Notes: a model not told the origin generated them from the sequence alone. Shown: positions 1 to 8,498, numbered from the stretch's first letter. The stretch: 64,000 nt of DNA from Anaerocolumna jejuensis DSM 15929 (GCF_900142215.1 NZ_FRAC01000030.1:1-64000); one strand, 5' to 3'. Numbers and translations: made by a program.

Positions 1-273
1 CTGGACAATCATACAGTCCATACATCCAAGAAAACCAGGGAGTATCTTGCAACAAGGCCCGGAAGGTTCCTATTTGTATTTACACCAAAACACGGCTCTT
101 GGCTCAATATGATAGAAGCGTTCTTTGGTAAATTTGCTTGTGTATGCCTGCGTGGCATAAGAGTTCAAACCAAACAGGAACTGGTAGATCGCATCTATCA
201 GTATATGGATGAAGTCAACGCTGCACCGGTTGTTCCACGGTGGAAATACAAGATGGATGAGATCAGTGTATAG
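1..273 (+). CDS. IS630-family transposase, C-terminal part (runs off the left edge)
   Basis: Frame 1 is open from the first base to a TAG at 271-273, giving the last 90 residues of a DDE-superfamily transposase. The visible motifs are a catalytic Asp in LDNHTVHTS at residue 2 and the catalytic Glu in GSWLNMIEAFF at residue 39. These are the second Asp and the Glu of the IS630/Tc1-mariner triad, and the FTPKHGSWLN block is typical of IS630 (DDE_3). Whether the missing N-terminal part is intact cannot be seen. The element marks the left side of the mobile, rearranged region. I did not recognise a terminal inverted repeat after the stop codon. Confidence 0.85.
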   Translation: MDNHTVHTSKKTREYLATRPGRFLFVFTPKHGSWLNMIEAFFGKFACVCLRGIRVQTKQELVDRIYQYMDEVNAAPVVPRWKYKMDEISV

Positions 274-555
274 TTTTGGTGGTTAATTCAAAAACATTGT
301 ACTAGTACATTTTATACTTGTTTGTCCACTTTTTAGTATTTCATCAACTGCTTTATAAAATACTCTTTCTTCATCAACAATATTTATCTATATCTATAAC
401 AAACGCTGGTAAAGAGTATCCCCTAACTGATTAATTGAATTTTATATAACAGTATGGAGGTTATTTTATTTAAAATAATTCAGTTTCTATTCATAGTTAA
501 GAAATCCTTACAAAATTCCTATATGTAAGTATTTACAATACAAAATAAATTACAA
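274..555. other. Gene-free A/T-rich stretch after the IS630 end
   Basis: No credible open frame or RNA gene is visible. The sequence is very A/T-rich. The right end of the IS630 element should lie here, but I cannot place its inverted repeat without the left end. Confidence 0.4.
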
Positions 556-888
556 TTATAATTTAAATTTATATCTAATAAAATCAATATCGTCTTTTAA
601 ATAACCTTTTTCATTTTCGGATAAAAGCTCATCTATGGGAAGAACTGTATAAATTTCATTTAATTTAGAATATTCTTCATAAAAATTATTTAAGTTTTCG
701 GCATATTTAGAAACTTGTGTTAGAATCGTGCTGTAAATAGCAAGTGTTTTAATACTTTGTTCTGTTAAAATCAGAGTAAAATCTAAAAAACATCTTTTAC
801 CAGATTGCGTAAAGGTTAAATTTTCATTACAGATATAATTATAATAATTTTCCATTGCTAAAAATTTGTACTCAAAAAATTCACTCAT
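556..888 (-). CDS. Small acidic protein, candidate orphan immunity protein
   Basis: A 110-residue cytoplasmic protein with no signal peptide or membrane segment. It is mostly predicted helix and rich in Glu, Asn and Tyr. A strong ribosome-binding site (CCGGAGGTCC) sits just upstream of the ATG. I do not recognise a family. Its size, acidity and location beside other small proteins and toxin remnants fit an immunity protein left behind after its toxin was lost. That role is inferred from context only. Confidence 0.5.
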   Translation of the reverse strand: MSEFFEYKFLAMENYYNYICNENLTFTQSGKRCFLDFTLILTEQSIKTLAIYSTILTQVSKYAENLNNFYEEYSKLNEIYTVLPIDELLSENEKGYLKDDIDFIRYKFKL

Positions 889-964
889 AAGGACCTCCGG
901 TAATTGAAATTAATTTATGAGTTCACTTCATTAATCAATCTCATTAATATAATTTTATATTTTT

Positions 965-1177
965 TTATAATCCTCTATAAGTTACTTTTAAACAATTATC
1001 TTTTTCACACCTTATAATATGTGCCGAACCATAATTCTCATATATTAATTTACTACCACAGCGAGGACAGGGTAAATCAGAATTTCCATACCTTACAAAA
1101 TCCTCATCTGCCTCATCTATATAACCTGCCTCATCGTTCAAATCATAATTTTGTATTAAATTTTTGTTAATATCCAT
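965..1177 (-). CDS. Small zinc-ribbon protein, candidate immunity protein
   Basis: A 70-residue protein whose C-terminal half has CPRCG at residues 37-41 and a second cysteine pair (CEKDNC) about 16 residues later, a likely four-cysteine zinc ribbon. The N-terminal half is acidic and probably flexible. A GAGGAAAA ribosome-binding site precedes the ATG. It lies between another small orphan gene and a broken metallopeptidase toxin tip. A second cysteine-ribbon immunity candidate (2927-3325) follows an HExxH toxin, so a similar pairing with the tip at 1402-1655 is possible. Function is not established. Confidence 0.5.
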   Translation of the reverse strand: MDINKNLIQNYDLNDEAGYIDEADEDFVRYGNSDLPCPRCGSKLIYENYGSAHIIRCEKDNCLKVTYRGL

Positions 1178-1401
1178 AAAGTATTTTCCTCATAAAATCA
1201 TTAGGTCTAAATGAAATTCATTATCAAATTAGAGCATTTTACTGCCAATATTCAATACAAATATATTATTCAATAGCAAATATTCTTCTAATTCGAAATT
1301 TGACTTATTACCATTCTGAACTTCACTAATAATCTTATATGTACTCAAAAATATACCTCTTATTTGTTAAGAGTATTGAACCTTTCTTGTCTATAATTCT
1401 A

Positions 1402-1655
1402 TCAAAGTTGATTTGCAATGTCTTTTAACCCCATTTTGTCAGCCATTTTTATTTCTTGCATATATGCCCTCAATTCTTTGATAATTCTACCGTTTTGGTC
1501 ATACAATTGACGCATACCCTGGAACCCACCTGCTGCATCATCTAAGTAATGCTGATATTCATGAACTAATGCACTGTAAGATGTCTCTGGATCAATTACC
1601 AAAAGCCACCTGTACGGCGGGTAATAACTATGAAATAAGCCAAATTAAAGACTTT
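1402..1655 (-). pseudogene. Displaced C-terminal toxin tip with HExxH motif (fragment)
   Basis: The readable frame begins in mid-protein after a stop near 1655 and ends at 1402. It contains IDPETSYSALVHEYQHYLDD, where HEYQH is a zinc-metallopeptidase HExxH motif, followed by GRIIKELRAYMQEI. It aligns clearly with the tip at 6794-7288: both have IDP..S.SAL.HE..H.L, then GF, a Tyr, GRI..E and a final A...GL..A.QL. No start codon with a ribosome-binding site suits the whole domain, and the conserved toxin N-terminus is missing. It is best read as an orphan tip left by rearrangement. The family resembles metallopeptidase domains of polymorphic toxins. Confidence 0.65.
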
Positions 1656-2259
1656 CTAAGGTATTATATAGGTGCAAATTTCTTCTCTCTGTTTTATTTC
1701 TATTTCCATTCTTAAACAGAGGTACTACATTTAATTAAAAACTGCTTTAAACGGTGCGTGTTCTGTATCAGCATATCTTAATAATGATGATTCCTGAAAC
1801 GTAAGCTTGTTTCCAAATTAAATACAGTAAAAGACTCTCTTGATTCTAAAAATGAAATATTTATCCAAATTGGCACAAAGGGTTCTTTACCTCCAAACTA
1901 GGTAATTTTACTTTATGCAAGCTTGAAGGTTTACACAATCCTTTGGACACTCCCGACAACCCCAAAAACAGTTTTAAATTCCATCTCTTTTTTAATTTAT
2001 GCAGTATGATTTCATAGAATAATTATATGATTCTATGAATTATAACTTGTCATGTCGGGTAGTTCCTCACCTTTTTTTATAAGTTTCAATATTTTTGAAG
2101 ATTGCTGCTTCTGCCACCTTATAGGAAGTAATTCCTGCACAAACTTATTTGTGCCTTAGAGAAAATTTTCTATATCATCATGGATAGTCAGGGTTAAAAC
2201 TTCCCCGGCTTGGATAACATCAGCCCACAATGTGGACTGTTATTGAATATTTTTCCAGC
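1656..2259. other. Degenerate region between toxin and immunity remnants
   Basis: No intact gene. On the minus strand 2098-2135 reads TSYKVAEAA, matching the TSYKAAEAA segment in the middle of the full toxins, so it is a scrap of a toxin core. A perfect 10-bp inverted repeat (TTCATAGAAT) occupies 2011-2039. Bases 2190-2240 match part of the repeat found at 8130-8245. A hairpin of the immunity-terminator family is at 1889-1930. Confidence 0.5.
1889..1930 (-). terminator. Hairpin of the ACCTCCAA repeat family, copy 1
   Basis: An imperfect inverted repeat from ACCTCCAA to TTGAAGGT, followed on the right by ACACAATCCTTTGG. Related hairpins lie at 8785-8825, 21588-21628 and 29087-29118. It is downstream of the minus-strand immunity gene ending at 2260, so a terminator role is plausible. 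The T-run is poor. Confidence 0.4.
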
Positions 2260-2637
2260 TTACGCAAGCTTTGGAAAAATCTCAAATTTATCTTTTATTA
2301 TATTTAAATATTCTTTTACTATTTCGTTATCAGCAGGGCGTAACTCTACATATCGCTGACAAGCCTTATTCAAATACCAATAAAATGTTGAATAATCAAC
2401 CACTACCTCCTCTCCACTATGTAATGAAAACTCAACACCACCAATCTTATTTGATTCAATAGCTACATCATCTAAAAATAAGCATACAGCCACTTCAATA
2501 CCCTCTCCTATACCTTTAGAAAAATTTTTGCAAACTTCTAAAAATTCACTTTTTTTAATAAAATTAAAAAACACATAGATTGGAAAATGCTCTTCTTTTT
2601 GTAAATCCAGTTTTTTAATAAACGGATTTCTTTCCAA
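2260..2637 (-). CDS. CdiI-like immunity protein (TTG start)
   Basis: A protein of 125 residues if started at the TTG at 2637. This start has a good site (TGAGGTGAT) 5-6 bases upstream, immediately after the stop of a toxin-tail remnant. A longer frame from 2739 would overlap that remnant and has no ribosome-binding site. The central part reads GVEFSLHSGEEVVVDYSTFYWYL, then a helix with YVELRP. This pattern is shared with the protein at 22274-22705 and recalls immunity proteins annotated as ribonuclease-toxin immunity CdiI. It is now an orphan, with only the end of its toxin left upstream. Confidence 0.6.
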   Translation of the reverse strand: MERNPFIKKLDLQKEEHFPIYVFFNFIKKSEFLEVCKNFSKGIGEGIEVAVCLFLDDVAIESNKIGGVEFSLHSGEEVVVDYSTFYWYLNKACQRYVELRPADNEIVKEYLNIIKDKFEIFPKLA

Positions 2638-2647
2638 ATTAATCACC

Positions 2648-2768
2648 TCAATTCGATGGGAAAAATGTTGTACCATATTCGCCAAGTATCGATATTGCTG
2701 GGTAAGTGCTCCCATCAAGCTTAGGCATATTAAATTCAATTTGCCTTACACCAGGAACTGTAGAACTT
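2648..2768 (-). pseudogene. Tail remnant of a lost toxin
   Basis: A frame open from 2768 reads PGVRQIEFNMPKLDG and onward to a TGA at 2648-2650, 10 bases before the TTG of the next gene. No start codon or conserved N-terminus precedes it. The close spacing to an immunity gene, as in the three intact toxin-immunity pairs, suggests it is the last part of that immunity protein's cognate toxin. Confidence 0.5.
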
Positions 2769-2926
2769 GATTATTTGTACCAAGATACTTTAAGAATCGG
2801 ATTAATAGTATTCATGAATTAAGAGCTCCAAATCATTTTATGCGTAATACTTTCTTGCAAGTCATCTCATATCAATAATAGATCTCTTATCCACAACGTT
2901 GCTAATGAGTTATTGGACTTGTAAAA

Positions 2927-3325
2927 CTAATTAACTTTTTGAACCTCATAATCTGTCACTTTTTTATCTTCCAATTTACATTGTATCCATTTAATTTCAT
3001 TTTCACTGCCACTAACTATTGTTTGATATTCGTTATCAAGAAAGGAAATTTTATCAAATATAGACATTTTTCTTAGCATGTATTTGATTTTTAATTGAGT
3101 AGATTTATTATTTGAAAAAATTCTCCACTCACCATGTTGTTTTATTATTAGTGATTCCACTTCTTTGGGCAAGTTGTCAATCCCATATCCATCTATTTCT
3201 GAAGCTCTTTCGCAGTCTTTGCAATAATAAGACACATACCATCTATATTTGCCGTTTAATATGATATCTCCTGCATTAACATTCATAGGGCTACCACAAA
3301 CACATTTTACATGCAGACTACTCAT
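2927..3325 (-). CDS. Cysteine-ribbon immunity protein for the 3325-4755 toxin
   Basis: A protein of about 132 residues. The chosen ATG at 3325 shares its A with the TGA stop of the toxin (TGATG) and has AGAGG about nine bases upstream; a TTG at 3334 is less likely. The N-terminal CVCG and a later CKDCE give a four-cysteine, probably zinc-binding knuckle, followed by a mixed alpha/beta tail. Direct translational coupling to the toxin gene is the main evidence that it is the cognate immunity protein. I do not recognise a named immunity family. Confidence 0.65.
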   Translation of the reverse strand: MSSLHVKCVCGSPMNVNAGDIILNGKYRWYVSYYCKDCERASEIDGYGIDNLPKEVESLIIKQHGEWRIFSNNKSTQLKIKYMLRKMSIFDKISFLDNEYQTIVSGSENEIKWIQCKLEDKKVTDYEVQKVN

Positions 3326-4755
3326 CAATTCCAACCTCTCATTTCTTTATAGCGTCTTATTGTTTCATAAAATAATGCTTCTTTTTCTGATCCCATTGGA
3401 TGGTGGTCAACTATTCCTCGTTTCCACCATCTGTGATGGAGTTCCTCATGTATAATTGTATCCCTTAAATCATTTCTGGACGAAAACATATTTTTTCCAA
3501 TTTGAGTACCTGTATCTTTCTGTGCAATACCTGTTCTAATAAAGGGGCTATATTCCGGAGTATGTGTAAGGCTCAAGTCAGGGAAATCTTCTTCTATAAT
3601 AGCCCTAATTGCTTTTTCTCTTGCTTTTGCACCTTTTCCTATTACCTGTGATAAGTCAGCTGTATATGTTTGAGGGCTTCCAGATGGCATTTGTTCCAAA
3701 TTACCTGTATCCTTTATAAGCCCTGCACTTTCTTCCAATTCACCCACTGCACCGGTATCATCCGCTAAACCTATGTTCTTAATATTCTTATACTCTTCTT
3801 TTATAACATTCTCTAATTTTACACTACCACTCTCTAAATTATTTTGCAAGCTGGAATAATTTAATGACTTCCTATATTTTAGTAAATTATAAGATTTTTT
3901 GAATAAATTTACTATCTGTCCCGCCATTCCAACAGTAATGCAAACTGCCTCCGTTACATCCAAAGCCCCTGCAGTAAAGTTGGATAAGTCATTCATTGTT
4001 CCATTCCCATAGTTTTTCTGGCGTAATACATCCGATAGTGTATCCTGTTTACCGTAGATTTCTGCCAACGCCGGGTTTCCGTCCATTGCTGCTTCTGCTG
4101 CTTTATAGGAAGTTTTTACATTGACACAGCTGTTCAATGCCGCTATTCCGAATCCGACCGCCAGGCAAAAGCCGGTGAAAGTTGAGATAGGAAATGTAGC
4201 GGCAAATATCGCTACTGCCAAACATGCTTCCGCAATGGCTGCGATTTCCCCAATAACATACTTTCCTCCCTCACATTCATACCAATGCCTGATAGAATCT
4301 CCCAGTGATTCTATGACAGTATTAAGCCCCTCCAGTAAATCAGCAACAGTTCCTAAAAGAGGGATACTGTTTTTCAAATCCACTAACAAACCCAATAATT
4401 TCGCCTTCCAGTCATCAAGGCGCAGGGATTTATGATGGTCCAGGAAATACTCTCTTTGAGCAGTGATGGCATCTGCAACTTCCTGGTCAATTCGTTCTGC
4501 GGTTTCAAGCAGATTTGTAATTTGTTCTGCATAGTGATAGAAAACATCGGATTTTTGCTTTAAAGCATTAACTTTATCCCTGACCGAATCACTTGCACTC
4601 TGCAAGTAGCCGGTAGAGGGGCCTGTAATACTTGCAATACCACTTATCATTTTCTTTTCAAGACTTTCCTCATATTCTCCTGCCCGTTTTCCTAAGGATT
4701 TCGAATATGCTGCAATGGACTCTAACATATCATACTCTAATATGAAATCTGACAT
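3325..4755 (-). CDS. Polymorphic toxin 1: WXG/LXG-like N-terminus, metallopeptidase tip
   Basis: A 476-residue protein without a classical signal peptide. Residues 1-155 are helical and nearly identical to the other two toxins in the window. The pattern resembles N-terminal helical modules of type VII-secreted LXG/WXG effectors, which is an inference. Residues about 163-213 are strongly hydrophobic and could insert in membranes. From about residue 350 the sequence is unique and contains HEELHHR at 436-442, an HExxH zincin signature, so the tip is a putative metallopeptidase. An AGAGG site lies upstream of the ATG. The immunity gene overlaps the stop by one base. A shared regulatory element lies about 95 bp upstream. 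Confidence 0.75.
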   Translation of the reverse strand: MSDFILEYDMLESIAAYSKSLGKRAGEYEESLEKKMISGIASITGPSTGYLQSASDSVRDKVNALKQKSDVFYHYAEQITNLLETAERIDQEVADAITAQREYFLDHHKSLRLDDWKAKLLGLLVDLKNSIPLLGTVADLLEGLNTVIESLGDSIRHWYECEGGKYVIGEIAAIAEACLAVAIFAATFPISTFTGFCLAVGFGIAALNSCVNVKTSYKAAEAAMDGNPALAEIYGKQDTLSDVLRQKNYGNGTMNDLSNFTAGALDVTEAVCITVGMAGQIVNLFKKSYNLLKYRKSLNYSSLQNNLESGSVKLENVIKEEYKNIKNIGLADDTGAVGELEESAGLIKDTGNLEQMPSGSPQTYTADLSQVIGKGAKAREKAIRAIIEEDFPDLSLTHTPEYSPFIRTGIAQKDTGTQIGKNMFSSRNDLRDTIIHEELHHRWWKRGIVDHHPMGSEKEALFYETIRRYKEMRGWN

Positions 4756-4845
4756 ACGTTAAACCTCTTTTCTAATTTTCTTCCTGAAATGAAATTTTTG
4801 ATAAATCCTTTCTTTCAAATTTAAAAATTAGTTAGTCCTATACTT

Positions 4846-4912
4846 TAAAATAATATGATGAATAATTTTTATTTTTTCATTATATTAGATGTTTTCTAGG
4901 ATATATTTTTTA
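4846..4912 (-). promoter_or_regulatory. Shared upstream element, copy 1 (toxin 1)
   Basis: Contains ATAATATGATGAATAAT at 4850-4866 (plus-strand reading), then an A/T tract. The same 17-mer and similar flanks occur upstream of the giant secreted protein (19764-19780) and toxin 3 (24509-24525). It probably holds their common promoter or regulator site. No clean -35/-10 pair is visible. Confidence 0.55.
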
Positions 4913-5585
4913 GAAAACTTTGAAATGCAGCAAATTTTGCGGGCAGCGATATTCACTAGGAATCTACAAGGTAGGGAAGGTTGATGTTATCTTCCGTTCA
5001 TCTTCCTGTTGCTTTTTCTTAAGAAGTTGCATATATGCTTATTTTCTCATATGCTCTAGGTCGTACATTTGAAACTATTTTGGAAATTCGGCATCGGATG
5101 ATTTTCACTCTGTTTTGGTGCTAAAACAGGAGGGAACCGTGGAGTCGAAAATGACGCCGGATAAAGTAACGTGGCTGCAATCGCCCCGTTTTAAAGAACA
5201 ACCTCCGGCAGTACCGACGGTATAGATTTTTTGCTTAGATGGTCGGAATGACCATAAGTGTGTCAGGTAGGTGATTGATTTTACCGATAAATCAGAACAC
5301 TTCTGAAAGCCCTGTATTTATCTACTTTTGAGACAACCAAGAAATAGAACATGCCACTTAGGAACTGGGGACAGGTCTACGGTGAACTCAGTATCATGTA
5401 TGAAAGACGGCTACCTATATAATCATTTATTCATACGTAATTTTTACAGGCGGAATATCCGCCTTCTATTGGCATGTATCAACATGTGATGTTATATATA
5501 AAACAAGGTCTAAAAGCTTATCGCTAAGCCTTCGGACCGGTTATTATCGTAGAAGATCACACTTACAGACTTTTCTTCACACAAA
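4913..5585. other. Gene-free stretch with repeat remnants
   Basis: No convincing gene. Bases 5050-5080 (GGTCGTACATTTGAAAC) resemble 5840-5865 and 21974-21995. Bases 5110-5190 are one copy of a dispersed repeat. The rest is unexplained and G/C-richer than its surroundings near 5140-5240. Confidence 0.4.
5110..5190. repeat. Dispersed repeat R1, copy at 5.1 kb
   Basis: Reads CTAAAACAGGAGGGAACCGT then GGAGTCGAAAATGACGCCGG. Related copies at 8130-8245 and 22020-22130 share AAAACAG..GG..AACC.TGG..TC.AAAATGA.GC.GG. The downstream parts diverge. It is probably an old element or gene scrap spread with the cassettes. Confidence 0.55.
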
Positions 5586-5702
5586 TTAAATATTACACAT
5601 TATACATTTATTTTTAAAATATTCGACTGCCTCTTCCCCATTTATAAAAGTAGGTGTTTTTTTGTACATCATTTCTGCAATTTTTTCTGCTGCCAACTGC
5701 AT
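5586..5702 (-). pseudogene. C-terminal fragment of an unidentified protein
   Basis: A 38-codon frame starting MQLAAEKIAEMMYKKTPTF and ending CIMCN-I before TAA. No ribosome-binding site precedes it. The codon pattern looks protein-like. It may be the end of a broken small gene of the locus. Confidence 0.35.
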
Positions 5703-5728
5703 CCTGTATTAAGTGGTACCTGTCGATT

Positions 5729-5967
5729 TCAGATAGATGATCTATATACTTCATCAATAGATTTTTTAAGAGTGGGATCATCAACAGAGCTGATCAATGA
5801 ATCCCTCATGTTTGTGCCAGAGTTTTTCATATACTCTTGGTCGTGTATTTGCAATCATTTTTAAGTTCCTCAATAACGCCCCAGTCAAACTCAGTAAAAA
5901 CAATAATTTCATCTTCAGAAACGAGTCCAAGATGATTGGATAGACAATAAGCATTTCGTGAATTCAT
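5729..5967 (-). pseudogene. Frameshifted small gene
   Basis: Two frames together look like one damaged protein. The first starts MNSRNAYCLSNHLGLVSEDE and reads on through EIIVFTEFDWGVIEEL to a stop at about 5829. The second continues EYMKNSGTNMRDSLISSVDD, then a short helix and a TGA at 5729-5731. The N-terminal NSRNAYC also occurs as NSQNAYC next to the second copy of the duplicated block near 8390. Function unknown. Confidence 0.4.
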
Positions 5968-6069
5968 TTGATCTATTTACCCAATTCAAAGCATCTATTT
6001 TTAGTAGTTTCTGGTATCGACTTTCTGACACTGTTTCGGTATCGTATGTTCTCAAAGGAGGGAAGCATC
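5949..6069. repeat. Duplicated block upstream of small plus-strand gene, copy 1
   Basis: About 120 bp, from GAATTCATTTGA through TTTTTAGTAGTTTCTGG to the ribosome-binding site, nearly identical to 8379-8498. The block and the following gene were duplicated together. Confidence 0.75.
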
Positions 6070-6345
6070 ATGACCGAACAAGAATTACTAGATATGTTTA
6101 TTCAAGAGCGAATCAACATGCTAATTGATATATTCCACAAAAATCAGCCTAACAAATCTAAGAAGGAAGATGAGCAAATTCTACAGGCTGAGATTTTCAT
6201 TGAAACTTTACCTGACAAAGAGAAGAAACTGGTTGAAAATTACATTGACTCACTTATAAGCCATCTTGCTTTAGAAGAAGCATTTTTATATCATAACGGA
6301 TTCTTGGATTGCGTAAAGGTGTTAAAATATATTGATAAATTGTAA
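6070..6345 (+). CDS. Small helical protein, duplicated (copy 1)
   Basis: A 91-residue protein starting MTEQELLDMF. The ATG at 6070 is chosen because AAAGGAGGG lies just upstream and homology with copy 2 begins there; an upstream ATG at 5968 has no such support. It is predicted all-helical with two acidic amphipathic stretches and ends FLYHNGFLDCVKVLKYIDKL. The end (GF.D..K.LKYI) recalls short Firmicutes helical proteins such as DUF6809, but this is not certain. It is one of only two plus-strand genes in the toxin locus. The downstream minus-strand gene is convergent. Confidence 0.65.
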   Translation: MTEQELLDMFIQERINMLIDIFHKNQPNKSKKEDEQILQAEIFIETLPDKEKKLVENYIDSLISHLALEEAFLYHNGFLDCVKVLKYIDKL

Positions 6346-6415
6346 ACTCTAACCTTATCAGAATAAAGGAGTACATAGGCAAAACTCTGCTGTACTCCTT
6401 GAATAAAAGTTTTTA

Positions 6416-6772
6416 TTATAGTTTATATGCCTCAGCTTTAATAAAATTGTTAACTAAGAATTTATCATTTTCACTAAGTTCATTAAATATATCATTAAAC
6501 TTGCTTTTATATTTCTCATCATCTAATAAAGAAAGGGTAGCAATCGCAAAGTGTCCAAATTGCCAAGGTCCAACGAATTTATTATTTGCTAAAAGTCGGC
6601 TTAATTCCTCAAGTCTTTTAATAATAGTATCATCATAAAAATTCCTTTCTATTAACCTTGACATTGCCATTGAGACGATGCGAAAGTTTTCAGATTGTAG
6701 ACTTAATATTAGGTCGTTGTCACTAATATCATCATTCTTAAGTTGTTCAAATAGTTCTAAATTAGATGCCAT
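6416..6772 (-). CDS. HEAT-like immunity protein for the 6794-7288 tip
   Basis: A 118-residue, all-helical, acidic protein with AGAGGTGAGC ahead of its ATG. Repeated short helices such as ILSLQSENFRIVSMAMSRLI suggest a small HEAT-like solenoid, a fold common among immunity proteins. It starts 21 bases after the stop of a displaced metallopeptidase tip and is probably that tip's cognate immunity protein. A copy of its last 49 codons survives at 21747-21892, so this cassette has been copied within the locus. Confidence 0.65.
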   Translation of the reverse strand: MASNLELFEQLKNDDISDNDLILSLQSENFRIVSMAMSRLIERNFYDDTIIKRLEELSRLLANNKFVGPWQFGHFAIATLSLLDDEKYKSKFNDIFNELSENDKFLVNNFIKAEAYKL

Positions 6773-6793
6773 AAGCTCACCTCTTTTATAGTA

Positions 6794-7288
6794 TTAATCA
6801 ATAGGTCCATACCTGTCAATAATATATTGTTTCTCAACTTTAAAATTTTTCTGTAGCTGCTCTGCAACATTATCTAACCCAAGTTTTTTAGCTTCTTCAA
6901 TCTCAATAGTATAGGACTTGAATTCGTCAGCAATTCTCCCCTCCCAATCTTGATATGCTTCCGCCGCAGAAGGAAAGCCCTTTGATTGAGCCTCTAGGAA
7001 ATGACTTTTTTCATGTTGCAACGCACTTAGTGATGCATCAGGGTCTATTATAAGTTGACCTGGCTCACCCTTTTTCAAAGGTCCATATCCCATAGTACCT
7101 TCTCTATAAACTATTTCAACACCGCTATCTTCTAATTCTTTAATTATTTTATTCCACTCTTTAGGGTTTGATTTCGAACCAGCTCCAAGAATATCTCTTA
7201 TTGGATCAGCAGGAGTCTCAAACTGGGTTATCTTCTTACCATTCTCTATTATTTCTTTTGATACAGCCCCCGAACCCTCAGGTGGAGT
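6794..7288 (-). pseudogene. Displaced toxin tip with HExxH motif
   Basis: The frame can be followed from about 7288 (PPEGSGAVSKE) to a stop at 6794, roughly 165 codons. It contains LIIDPDASLSALQHEKSHFL, where HEKSH is an HExxH motif. It is homologous to the fragment at 1402-1655. The EGSGA start matches the GSG motif where the variable tips of toxins 2 and 3 begin, so this is a whole tip detached from any conserved N-terminus. Immediately upstream the sequence changes into an IS110-related segment. Its immunity gene follows at 6772. It is unlikely to be translated unless an internal start such as the ATG at 7093 is used. Confidence 0.65.
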
Positions 7289-7370
7289 ACTGAGATATAC
7301 GGAAAGGGGTTAGAATTCGTATTCGTTTAAAAAAGTATAGCAAATCTTCGTGCTATTTTTAAAAAAGAAA

Positions 7371-8103
7371 TTACTGTTCTTCTTCTCGAATGGGTTCCCG
7401 GTATTCGGTCTTATTTTTCATCATTCCGTATACAATGTTCACCAACCGGCGCATAATGCAGACCAGTGCCTGAGACTTTGTCTTTCCTTCACCGATTTTC
7501 CGCATATAATAGTCATAAAATACCGGATGATTGGGTATTCCGTTTGGCTTGGACACCATAGTTACCGCCAGGAAATAAAATAATCCATGCAACTGACGGT
7601 TTCCCTGTCTGGAGCTTTGTTCCTTACCTTTTCCGGCAGAACTGAACTTTACAGGAGCCACTCCTGCGAATCTTGCCAGCTTATCAGCATTGGAAAATCT
7701 TCGGATATCTCCGATTTCTGCAATCAGCTTACTGGCAATAGAAGTTCCAATCCCGGGCATACTGGTCAGTTTATAATCAAAACCAAGCAGGATTTTCTCG
7801 ATTTCTTTATCAAGCCCTGCCAATTCTTCTTTCTGATGTTCCAAGTCTCTTACCAGACTTGTTGTAATAAAGTCCCTGGATTCCTGGTATTCTCGAAAAG
7901 GTATTTCCATCATTCTTGACACAATCCAGAATTATCTCCGCTTTATCTTTTCTGATAATTGGAGATATTTCTTTGAATTCCATCGTTAGTTCTTCTGCCG
8001 TCTTTTCCTCAAAATGGACAGGGGACGGGTAGGTTTTCCAGAAATACATGGCACATTTCCCGTCTATTTCGCTAAAAAATTTACTATAACTGGGATATGC
8101 CAT
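7371..8103 (-). pseudogene. IS110-family transposase remnant, frameshifted
   Basis: The downstream frame (7371 to about 7920) carries a Transposase_20 core: MPGIGTSIASKLIAEIGDI, then RFSNADKLARFAGVAPVKFS and RQGNRQLHGLFYF, diagnostic of IS110/IS1111. The preceding frame (to 8103) encodes the linker before this domain. The frames join by a frameshift near 7900-7920. The N-terminal DEDD catalytic domain is absent, so it cannot be active. The remnant abuts the detached toxin tip and may have been involved in separating it from its N-terminus. Confidence 0.8.
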
Positions 8104-8129
8104 GGATATCTGCTCATGGAGTCCTCATT

Positions 8130-8245
8130 TTTTACCCTAAAACAGCGGTGAACCATGGGGTCGAAAATGATGCGGGTTAAATAGCCGGGGTCAAAAACTT
8201 CCCCGGCTCCGCTTACATCAGCCCGCAATGCGGACTGAAAAGACC
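8130..8245. repeat. Dispersed repeat R1, copy at 8.1 kb
   Basis: Matches the copies at 5110-5190 and 22020-22130 through CTAAAACAGCGGTGAACC and GGGTCGAAAATGATGCGGG. Its right part (CTTCCCCGGCT..ACATCAGCCC.CAATG.GGACTG) matches 2196-2242. The minus-strand frame across it is not conserved among copies, so I do not call a gene. Confidence 0.55.
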
Positions 8246-8378
8246 TTTTCATCGGGGTCGAATTCCTGGCATTGGGGTTAAAATCTAGGTCGCATTTGCA
8301 CGGAATGCCCATTTATGCAAAAGAGTTACAGGGTTATGAACGGCTCCTTTAAATCCATAACCAGCGAATCAATACAAT

Positions 8379-8498
8379 AGGCATTTTGAGAATTCATTTG
8401 AACTATTTACCCCATTCAAAGCATCTATTTTTAGTAGTTTCTGGTATCGACTTTCTGACACTGTTTCGGTATATATGTTCTCAAAGGGGGGAAGCATT
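8379..8498. repeat. Duplicated block upstream of small plus-strand gene, copy 2
   Basis: Nearly identical to 5949-6069, including the AGTAGTTTCTGGTATCGAC segment. The two blocks are direct repeats flanking the tip, immunity gene and IS110 remnant. They could allow deletion or amplification of the material between them. Confidence 0.75.

Noticed and set aside
2271..2462. Plus-strand frame opposite the CdiI-like immunity gene
   Set aside because: Shadow frame with no start signal.
8064..8312. 82-codon minus-strand frame across repeat R1
   Set aside because: The other R1 copies do not keep this frame, there is no good ribosome-binding site and no recognisable domain.
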